From Daphnia carinata (Eukaryota; Arthropoda; Branchiopoda; Diplostraca; Daphniidae): DNA of 64,000 nt. The notes below the pieces were generated by a model. The model was given only the letters and a program-made list of their open reading frames with translations, was not told where the DNA came from and searched no databases. The stretch's first letter is position 1. Each line of letters starts with the position of its first letter. Positions 52,333-60,656 of the stretch are shown in pieces. The stretch covers positions 7,500,971 to 7,564,970 of the forward strand of contig NC_081333.1 of assembly GCF_022539665.2 (NCBI RefSeq), given 5' to 3'. A program made the position numbers and the translations under genes.

Positions 52333-55300
52333 TCACGTGACTGGTACGGCATTGGTGACTTTGGTGTCGATAGACATCATGTGAGAATCGGCACCCATGC
52401 TGTCGCACGACGACTCGGAATGACTAGGTGTGGGACTATCGCGAAAACAGGATGACTCCAGGTGCTTGTTGAGGTAGGACTTGAGAGCAAAGGCTTTGTG
52501 GCACTTGCCGCAATGATGCGACTTGGTGGCCGAGTGGGTCTGCATGTGGGCACGCAAGTTAGACCTGTCTGCGAAAGCCTTGCCGCAGTGAGCGCAGCCG
52601 TAGGGTTTCTCGCCAGTGTGCGAGCGCATGTGACCCTGCAAGAGCCAAGGCCGAGAGAAGGCCTTAGAGCAGACTGGGCAAACATGTGACAGGGCGTGCG
52701 TCAAAAGGTGCATCGACAGCGCTGGCATTGAAACGTAAGCTTTGCCGCAGGTCGGGCACGTTCGAGCGCAACCCGATTCCAAGCTCCTGTGAGTCTGCTT
52801 GTGACGCGACAAGTTGGACGATGTTGCGTAGGCTTTGCCGCATTCGCCGCAGACGTAGCGGCCGGAGCGTGAAGATGGATTGGGTGTAGGAGATGAAGGA
52901 GTGCTTCCGTGTTTCTCAGCCGACGAGACGGCCCTGGCTAAATGCTTAGCGCCCGTCTCTAGATTGATGCCACTGTCGCTACTGTTGCCTCCGCTTTTGC
53001 TGCTGTTGCTTCCGCCCGATCCCTGTTGCTGACCTGAAGGATTGTTCCTCCTCTTAGAACGTCCATCGCTAACGAAGAACGCTTCGTAAGTGTAGGCCAC
53101 TGTTTTACTGGTCGTCGATTTGCTGCTGCTGCTGTTCACCCGTGTGTGGCCGTTGGATTCTGTACTTGCTCCGCCAATGGAACTGTTCATGCTGCTGCTG
53201 CTGCAGTGGGAAGAACTGGACGTCGAATCGTTCTCGAGAGCTGGAGGGATCGGACTAGGATCTGCCAGCGTCATTGTGGCCGGAGATGGAGGTGGTGTTT
53301 TGGAACTGTCCGGCGTGATTTCCATCGGACTCTCAGATTCTTCTTCGTCTTGGTGATGATGATGATGCAGCTGTTGCTGACTGGAACGGATGTGTGCCGT
53401 GCTTAAGTCCAGGATGGCGTGGGCGGTGCTCAAATCTTGCGGCTCTCTATCCATCATCACTCCGCTCACCTGCTGCTGTGGCGACAACTGGTGGTGATGG
53501 AGATGATGGTGATGCAAGTGATGATAACTGGACAATTCGCTCGCGAACGGCTGGACTCTCCGCTGCACTTCAACGCTCGTTGAATACGGCCGATAAAGGT
53601 CAGCCGGTCGTTCTCTTTCCCAGACGTGAGAAATGGGAATGGGCATGGCCGGTGGTTGGACAGGTTCGATGGTTACAGGAGGGTACCATTCGTTAGGATC
53701 GTAACGTTTCTCGCCCACCGGATAAATTGGATGGTGATGGTGGTGAATGTGCGGCAGGTGATGGTGCAGGTTAACCGGATGCTGGCGGATGGTTGGACTA
53801 GTGACAACTTCGTTCGGACTTGTTGGGCTTACCGGACTTGATGGTGGCTGGACGGGCGTCAATGGTCGATTCGTTTCTTCCGGCGGCTGATTTGTCGTTG
53901 GCGTCGTCGTGTGCGGATGGTGAACAAGGTGATGACGGTAGCAGTTCTCCTCCTCGCTGCAACTTCCGATACCCGATTCGGGTGTATCGGTACGCCGGGC
54001 CAATTGCAAGAGACCGGTAGTGGCTTCTTCGACGTCGCTATCGAAGCGAACCGCTCGATGGATGACGCTTTCGCGGGCTGGCATCGGTTCGCCCTTCACG
54101 GCGGTCAACGCTGTGATGCGTACCGATCCGACTTCAACACCGAAACCTTTACAAAAGCACAAAAAAAAAAATACAATTTGACTTAAATCGGATTGTTGGC
54201 GATGTCCCTTGATATCTATTTTCAAATTTCATGCACACACACACATAAAACTAGAGTTCGAGGAGCACTTGTAGAGCATTGCGGAACAAGTAACACGTAG
54301 TGAGGAGGGCTTTTCAACAGGCGAGGGGGGTGGCAGTCAAATTATGAAGGGAAATCAAGAAATAAGTACTCTAAGATATGCAGCGGTTGGCATTAAGTCG
54401 TTGAAGAGGTAGGACAGACTGTCATGCTAAAAGAACAGGGGAGTTGATAACAAATGAGAAAGTTGTGTGTTCAATTACGTATGCACAGCTGATTGAATTA
54501 TAGAGCTTCAGGTGCATGATGACAAGGCTGTGCAGTCTGTTTCACACTTGAATACGTCATCGCTGCAATCGGCCTAAATCTTTTGTAAGTCTTCGTCTTA
54601 CCTTTAGCCTAACCTCCCGGTACTCATCTACATGTTTTCCCCTTGTTTTCTTCGAGCTTGTCTTGTTCCCTAATTTTTGTTTCAGAAAGAAGAAAAACCC
54701 AAAAGTTCAAAGCTATGCAAACTTACAGATACGCACAACAACAACAACAAAAAAAAAGCCTAGTTGTCTAGCGGTTACGGAATCGGATCAAGAAAAAAAA
54801 ATCCACCGCACAATGCATGATCTAAATAATTAAAGAAATCCAGTCTAAAACTACCGGATCTCAGCAACCGACTGTACGAAAGACACCTGTTTCGCGCTTT
54901 TAAAATTTGTTTCCAATGTTCGAATCGCACCCAACTTCGCTATTTGCCTTCCTTTCTTTTAAAAGGGACCCTTCAAACAAAAAAACTGTGGGGAAAAGAG
55001 TGGGCACAAGTGACGCATTACGTCAGAGTTGCGGAACTCGGCATAAGAGCAGGAACGGATAAATTGACACTTTAATCGACAATCTACGAAAAAAACTCGG
55101 AGAAAGGAAAACAATAGAAGCGCTGAGCGAGAGAGAGAGAGAGAGAGAGAGAGAAGATGGAAGTGTGACATTGTCCGCCGGAGCGGCACTTACCGGTATG
55201 ATTGACGGGCGTCGGCGGACGGTAAACATTGGATGCCGATTTAGTAGTGACGTTGCTGGTCTCTTGTTCATCATCGCCGTTGGTCTCGCGCTCTAGCGAT

Positions 55301-55443
55301 GCTGGTGGTGGCGACAATAGCGGCGGTGGTGGTGGCGGCGGCGGAAGATCGACGCACGGACTGGGAGACCGACGTCCGGTCGCTCTTTCCGTCAATCCTT
55401 GTCGGTTTTTCAGCTGCTTTTTCGGCATGAAACAGCGAGGCAT
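52333..55443 (-). CDS. scrt: Scratch-family (Snail superfamily) C2H2 zinc-finger transcriptional repressor, two coding exons
   Basis: Two exons on the minus strand: 55443..55194 (250 nt) and 54146..52333 (1,814 nt), together 687 codons plus a TGA stop. Exon 1 ends in phase 1 (a single G) at a strong GTAAGT donor. Exon 2 starts with GT after a T-rich tract ending in GTAAAG, so the junction codon is GGT (Gly84). The start was chosen because it opens with the SNAG-like [10 protein letters not shown] proline run lies near residue 35. Several histidine-rich runs (about 210-222, 292-302, 343-349) precede and follow a PQDLS motif (319-323). The Scratch signature [16 protein letters not shown] lies at about 435-450. 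Five fingers follow at about 514-536, 546-567, 571-593, 599-621 and 627-650; the last is C2HC, as usual in the Snail family, and the first four are C2H2. Known for the family: a nuclear E-box-binding repressor expressed in neural precursors. Inferred here: the same role. The signature motif makes Scratch much more likely than Snail, Slug or Worniu. Confidence 0.94.
52447..52857 (-). other. scrt: Scratch zinc-finger array (5 fingers)
   Basis: Five consecutive fingers. Finger 1 begins [19 protein letters not shown], finger 2 [18 protein letters not shown], finger 3 [19 protein letters not shown], finger 4 [19 protein letters not shown], and finger 5 [19 protein letters not shown] followed by a Cys as fourth ligand. 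Fingers 3 and 4 are joined by the canonical TGEKPY-type linker. All zinc ligands are present, so the domain looks intact. In Snail-family proteins this array binds CAGGTG-type E-boxes. Confidence 0.93.
54147..55193 (-). other. scrt: scrt intron 1 (1,047 nt)
   Basis: GT-AG intron between the two scrt coding exons. The donor is GTAAGT and the acceptor is a T-rich stretch ending TTTTGTAAAG. It contains a (GA)n microsatellite at 55129..55154, so the microsatellite is transcribed with the gene. It also holds two Snail-type E-box cores, CAGGTG at 54509..54514 and CACCTG at 54884..54889, on the plus-strand reading. No alternative exon is convincing: a segment ending at a GTAAGA donor near 54600 is open but ends in the wrong phase to be inserted. 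Confidence 0.85.
55129..55154 (+). repeat. (GA)13 microsatellite in scrt intron
   Basis: Perfect GA run 40 nt inside the scrt intron from the donor; CT-rich in the transcript. Confidence 0.95.
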
Positions 55444-55568
55444 TTCTCGTCTCTTTTGTGCGTCGGTCGTCGTTCGTCTGTTTTTCTACTGGCCGCACAC
55501 ACAAATCGCCAACTTTGTTTTCAACTCGATTTTTTTTTTTTGTTTTTTTTTTTTTAAAGAGAAACAGG

Positions 55569-55757
55569 TTAACGGAATTTTCTCCCCACTGTCGTTGGGA
55601 TTGAACGTTGCGTAAGGGTCTCGTAAAATTCTTCGATAACGAAGTACTGTTTGGACAGGGAAAGAAGAAACAGAGTCAGAAGGAGAAAGAGAATGAGACT
55701 AGAGAGGGAGAGACAGGGAGAGAGATGTTGCCGTGACCCTGTCGCAAACCCAAACAT
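55569..55757 (-). other. possible upstream open reading frame in the scrt 5' leader
   Basis: If transcription starts about 20-30 nt below the TATA box at 55783..55790, the first ATG in the leader is at 55757. It opens a 62-codon frame ending at 55569, well before the scrt start codon at 55443. The predicted peptide starts MFGFATGSRQHL and has a leucine-rich hydrophobic middle derived partly from CT-rich DNA. Such an upstream frame would be expected to lower scrt translation. It disappears if the real start site lies downstream of 55757. Confidence 0.25.
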
Positions 55758-55782
55758 GCCGCTGCCACTGACCTGACACTCG

Positions 55783-55790
55783 TTTTATAC
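55783..55790 (-). promoter_or_regulatory. scrt: TATA box of a candidate scrt core promoter
   Basis: On the minus strand the sequence reads GGGGGTATAAAACG, a TATA box directly preceded by a GC-rich element, about 340 nt upstream of the scrt start codon. A TCAG-like initiator lies about 20 nt downstream of the TATA element (near 55769), slightly closer than the usual 30 nt. Assignment to scrt is by position and strand only. Confidence 0.45.
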
Positions 55791-55799
55791 CCCCGGCCG

Positions 55800-57023
55800 G
55801 GTGGTAGTGGTGATGGCTGGTGGTGGTATATAGTAGCACGGGGGTCGTGGGGGAGGGACCAAATGGGGTGCTACAAAAGATGGGGGGTTGAAAAAGAGGG
55901 TGGCATGCTGCAACACATAGACAGCAGGAAGAGCGACGCGCGCAGACACACACACACACACGGACTGCTCTTGCCCCGTGTGTTCAAACAACAGCAACTT
56001 GCATACCATCGATTACTGCGTCGTCGCTGTCGTCGCTTTCCACATCTCGCTCCACACGAGCGAAGATTTACAAAAATTTAAAAAAAAATCCCGGCCGCGC
56101 TTCATCGTCCAGTCTATCACCTCTCACGATTCCATTTAAATTATCAAACAGAAATAAGACTATTGTCCCCTTTTTATTGTTTCATCGCTTGCTTTAAAAG
56201 AGAAGAGGTACAAGGCCGTGCCGTCCATCAATAATCCACAAGCAAAGAAGGATGTTTGTTGGACAGTGTGTAGCCCTTAGTTGACATCGGATGAATACAG
56301 ATGAACTAGAGTGTGTAAAAATGTAATGAGTCTACAGATTGCAAAAGCAAGCCGGATTCTCAATACGTTCGATTCAATCAGAATCACCCGACAAAGGGGA
56401 AATAAAAAAAAAATCTAGAAAAAGAAAGAGAGACAATATACTCTGTGTGTGTGTGTGTGTGTTAGGAAGAATATAGTAGCAGGAGGGTACGTACACATAA
56501 GGATAGTCGAGAATATGTAAGAGAGTCGTACTGTGGTCGATTGAATCATCAAGGCGAGATGCAACCAGCATACGCGCCGTGCAGGCAGAAGAAGTAACAA
56601 AAAAAAAAAAGGGAAGAAGTAGATGGAATATATGTGGAATCTCTTTCCTCTTTTAGCCATTCCCAAGAAAGCAGCTATATCCCCGTTTCGTTTTCCTTCT
56701 TTTCTCAGCTTCATCGGCAATCATCATCATCGGCTCTATTGGATTACGAGCGGATATAGGGACCGGGAGCCCTGGCTAGCCATCGTATAAGCCACACATA
56801 CACATGCTACCTCCCTCTCCAGTAACTTGGGGACCCGCCATTCTGTGGGGGGTTGTTAGATTTATTTTTTTTTATTCTTTCTGGCTTCTCTCTCTGACGT
56901 CTACGCACACAGCTGGATGGGCAAGACGTCGTTGACTTGTTTATACATGGAAGGGATCGCCCCTTCTCTCTCTCTCATATCCTCATACAGTGTCGGCATG
57001 GGAAATGATGATCATCATCGTGA
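55800..57023. other. upstream flank of scrt
   Basis: Begins with a G-rich GGTGGTGATGG-type stretch immediately upstream of the TATA box, then a (GT)10 microsatellite and AT-rich sequence. No gene supported. Confidence 0.5.
56443..56462 (+). repeat. (GT)10 microsatellite
   Basis: Perfect GT run upstream of scrt. Confidence 0.95.
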
Positions 57024-57449
57024 ATGGTAATAGTCTCGATGACATTTCTACACCCTTCCGGTTGCTTATATATAAAGCCATCGAATCGAATGATTCCCAT
57101 CAGAATCGTCGTGTATATAGATCTCCCGGCTGTATATATCGACGATGAAAGTCTTACTAGATCCTTTCAAATGCTGCACGGCGAGGTCCGCTCTGTGCTC
57201 GTCGCCGGCACACACGTGTATAATATCGACGGTGAGTGAATCACTGTGCGACGTGGGGCACGTTCCATTCTGTATGGCCTGCAGTCACTCAGACTGTATC
57301 GACGTGAAACGTGGATTATCGTCAACATCTCAAGCGATCTCGCGTTTCGTTTCGATTCCGTGACCATTTTTCCTTTTATAGTCGACGTTATAACGTCGGC
57401 TTATTATTATTGGCCCAGCAGCCCTGCGCTCTGCTTTTTGGGAAAATAA
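57024..57449 (+). CDS. possible small two-exon gene with polyadenylation signal
   Basis: Exon 57024..57231 starts at ATG (an in-frame TGA lies directly before it) and ends in phase 1 at a GTGAGT donor. The 150-nt intron ends CCATTTTTCCTTTTATAG. Exon 57382..57449 completes a 91-residue frame ending TAA. AATAAA occurs at the stop itself and again about 15 nt later, fitting a 3' end. The first exon includes SFQMLHGEVRSVLVAGTHVY. A rival reading exists: a TATAAAG at 57071 with a TCAG initiator 31 nt downstream suggests transcription starting near 57102. The first ATG would then be at 57145 in another frame, giving either a 72-residue cysteine-containing frame if unspliced or a 32-residue frame if spliced. 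No family is recognised. Confidence 0.3.
57071..57105 (+). promoter_or_regulatory. TATA box plus TCAG initiator at canonical spacing
   Basis: TATAAAG starts at 57071, and a TCAGAA initiator-like sequence places +1 at 57102, a spacing of 31 nt, which is typical for arthropod TATA promoters. It faces the small plus-strand open frames at 57024..57449 and lies about 1.3 kb upstream of scrt, in divergent orientation. Confidence 0.3.
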
Positions 57450-57468
57450 AAAATGTCGGCAAATAAAA
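57443..57468 (+). terminator. two AATAAA polyadenylation signals
   Basis: Two plus-strand AATAAA hexamers about 15-20 nt apart directly after the small candidate frame ending at 57449, followed by T-rich sequence within 60 nt. This is consistent with a 3' processing site, although AATAAA is common in this A-rich window. Confidence 0.3.
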
Positions 57469-60356
57469 ATCATTGCCGATAGAAGGCCGTGCCACATTTT
57501 TCTTACTCTCCGTGCAAATGAAAAATAAAGAATTTCTCCTTTTTGTAGTTTTGGCTTGTTACATGGATACTTGTGTTATTGAATCATGAATAGAATCCTA
57601 ATGGGGATTTCGAAATAGTATGGGCTAGCGAAAATAGGCCACTGTGTGTTCGTTTGGAGCTGTTGTTCGAGACCACCTGCCCGTTTGTGTTGACACGAGT
57701 CACTTGCATCGCACACACACACACACACGGCCCAGCTCAGGAATTATTAATCAGTTCGATACAAGGGTACGTACCGGTACGCGTAAGTTATATAGATTTC
57801 CAGCTAACGTGAATGATGAATGAGTTTATCCGTAAATATAAATAAGCCGCTCGTTTTCGCTGTCTAAACACGTGAAAACTATACATCGTGTACCGGTAAA
57901 AGTTAGATTGGGTGTTTGTTTGGCTAGCTACGCTCAAATAATAGAACACGTCAGAAAATGAAGCGAGAAAAAGAAAGAAAAAAAGGAAGCGGAAATGAAA
58001 GTAGAGAGAACCACAGGTTCCATCCGTCCGGTAAAAAAAAACATATCAGGTGGTTGTGGCTTGTTGGCTGTAACGTGGGATGTGCTATACAAGTTGCGCA
58101 AATCCACATATTCGTCCATGCAATGATGACGTTAAAAAAAAGAAAAGAAAAAGGCTTAAACGTATCTTGTTTTTTCGTCTTATTTATTTAGTGACAATCG
58201 AGAACATGTTTCTCAATTTCAGAAATGCAAAAGGTGGGAATAAGAATGTTGCTCGAAAATGGAGGGCAGGTTACTCTATGCTCCGTGGCCGAAACCTTTG
58301 GAAAACAGACGTCAGCAGCTTAACAAGACAATTGTTTAAAAAACTGGGGCGGCACCTGGTGTTCATGTTCTCCTAAAATAAATCGATATTTCTTTATTTT
58401 CAAATTTTTTTTTCCCTTTTTCACAACAAAAAAAAAAAAGAGGGGAGACAAATCTACTACATAGTTGTAGGTCTCCATTGGCCTCGTAGTATTCCCCCTC
58501 CCGATGACGTGCTCCACCCTCTGTACCATTAGAACGCGTAGTTTCTTTTTTTTTTTTCCGGAGCCACTTTGAAATGCAAGACACATACACAACACTAACC
58601 CCCCCCTCCCCCCTAAATGCAGCAGGCAAGAGTCCCTTGCACCCTAGTAACAGGGAGTTAATCCTATCTATATGCACATGCAAAATTGTTGAGCTGTTGT
58701 CACCGCTGACGTTGCTTCTACGTGTATAGTATATAAGCGCGTTAAAGGGCGCTCCCCTCCACACAGACACACGAACTTGTCACAATTTGCTTTCGACTAT
58801 TTTGACGCATTTCAAAGAAAGCTACTTGTCTTTATTATTTTTTTCTTTCAATTTTTAGACTTCAATTCCTTTAAAACTCCGTTTCTGGGGGGGGGGTGCC
58901 TTTTTTTCTTTTGTTGTTGTGCCTCTCTCTCTGTGATGTGTGTGTATAATTCTTTTCTTCGGAAGTAATTTGGAATCTGGTGATGTGTGTGTACATCACC
59001 GTCGAGCACAGGAAAAAGGCGGACATTTGAGCTATATAGAGTGGGAAAACTAGCTGACTGCATTGGGTCTCGATTCTCGGAAAGCCGACAAGGAAATTCC
59101 GTGAATCTCCTTCGCTCACTGTGCGCCCAGTCATCCAGTTGATGGGACGGGCTGAAAACCTGGGAGCACACGGAGCGAAAAGATACAGCAGGACTTGATG
59201 GGCGAAGGATTGTCCGGCTTTGCATTCGGCATTATGCTAATCAAAGCTAACGAAGTCATGGCTTCCTGCTGATACGCCACTCCAACACAAGTCCCTTGAT
59301 TCCCAGCCTTGGATATGCAGACAATACTACGGCAGCGGTAGTAGTCGTAGTAGTCGTAGTCGAACAGCTCTATTTGTGTTATTTCAGCGCCTCATATAAT
59401 ATAACAAAGTCGGCAAGAAGAAATCAAAAGATTTAACTAAAAAAAAAAAAAAAAAAAAATCCCTTCGGCTGAGCTGATTTTCCATTCTGTTTATGGTGCG
59501 CACTGATGCCAGTGGTTCAGACCTCTTTTCTTTTTGGCTCTTATTTTTCGAGAATAAAAAAAAAAAAAAGAAACCATGCGGGATGTGCGAGATCAAGCGT
59601 TCGCTTTCGATAAGGCACACACACATCCAAGCGCCCAGTTGTTTTTCTCTGCGCTCTGCCCCTGTCTCTCTGTTTCTTATCGACTCCGACAATCGGCTTT
59701 CTCGTTTCCCATCATTCAGAGCGTTTTGAGTTCGTTTCATTCTCCATCACCCCAGCAGTTTTTCTTCTTTTCTTTTCTACCCGTGATGCGATTAAAAAGA
59801 ACTTATATTTTTTTTTTATTTGTGCCTTTCTTTTATGAGGAAGCGGATGAAAAATTGGGAAAACGGCACGTTCATTATTGTTATTAGGACTGCATTTAAT
59901 ACAGGAACAAACAACAACAATGGGACAGCAGATACACAGCAAGTGAAGGGGGAAAAAAAGGGAACCTGTCAAGTTATGTAAAAAAGAAAAAGCGGATGCG
60001 ACCCGCGCTTATTTAGCTTTATTCCTGGAATATTTTGTTGGGGGTGGGTTTTCGTAGACGCGTCTGTTCAAGTACGCGCGTACGCAGAAAAGAAGAAGAA
60101 ACCGTCCGCATCCTATTTCCTTATCCTTCCGTTAGGTTTCAAAAGTTTTGAAATATACATTCCCTTCCGAACTCCCATCCCCTCTGTTTTTTTTTTTTCT
60201 TCGGCGTACACGTCCCAACAATTCAAACGGATCAAATAGATAAGGCAATACTCGTACAAGTGTTTGTCCTTACCATTCATTTTTTACTTGGTGTGTGTGT
60301 GTGTGTGTGTATACACCCGCTGCTCCTACATGTGTCCTATCTCTGTCTCCACCTTT
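57450..60356. other. no supported gene
   Basis: A/T tracts, a short CA run near 57714, C- and G-runs near 58601 and 58888, an imperfect GTA/GTC triplet stretch at about 59336..59362, and short background open frames. Confidence 0.5.
60293..60310 (+). repeat. (GT)9 microsatellite
   Basis: Perfect GT run at the 5' side of the open segment ending at 60656. Confidence 0.95.
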
Positions 60357-60656
60357 CACCTCGAGAAATGCGCAAGTTGGGAGCTAGGACAAAAGATAAA
60401 TAATGAACTCACAAGTCTCGGTGAATATTTCATAAAAGTCCAAACGGGACTTTACAAGGGTTTCTTCTCTTCTATTTCACGTATGCATTCATTTCCACGT
60501 ACGTCTGTGTGCATTACGTCGAGGTTGAATTTTTCGGAGCCGCCGCAAGAGACCTTACAAGAGTTCACGGCACGGGCATTTCAAAGAGAAACAGAGGAAA
60601 TAACTCACATGTACGGAACTGTTCTGTATGGGGTGGGAGGAGGAGTCCACCTGTAA
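60357..60656 (+). CDS. open segment of protein-like composition, unrecognised
   Basis: Plus-strand frame ending TAA at 60656. The formal open frame begins at 60264 but runs through a (GT)n microsatellite. From about 60357 onward the sequence is complex, has no homopolymer help, and reads like protein (LEKCASWELGQKINNELTSL, then EPPQETLQEFTARAFQRETE). No splice-site pair or start codon in a good context was identified. It could be an exon, a decayed mobile-element fragment, or chance. Confidence 0.22.
   Translation, partial: HLEKCASWELGQKINNELTSLGEYFIKVQTGLYKGFFSSISRMHSFPRTSVCITSRLNFSEPPQETLQEFTARAFQRETEEITHMYGTVLYGVGGGVHL

Noticed and set aside
54570-54660. possible alternative exon in the scrt intron ending at a GTAAGA donor
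   Set aside because: Open, but ends in phase 0 whereas the scrt junction is phase 1, so insertion would break the frame.
54759-54800. tRNA-like A-box sequence (TTGTCTAGCGGTTACGG)
   Set aside because: No matching anticodon arm, B box or acceptor stem follows; the sequence turns into an A-tract.
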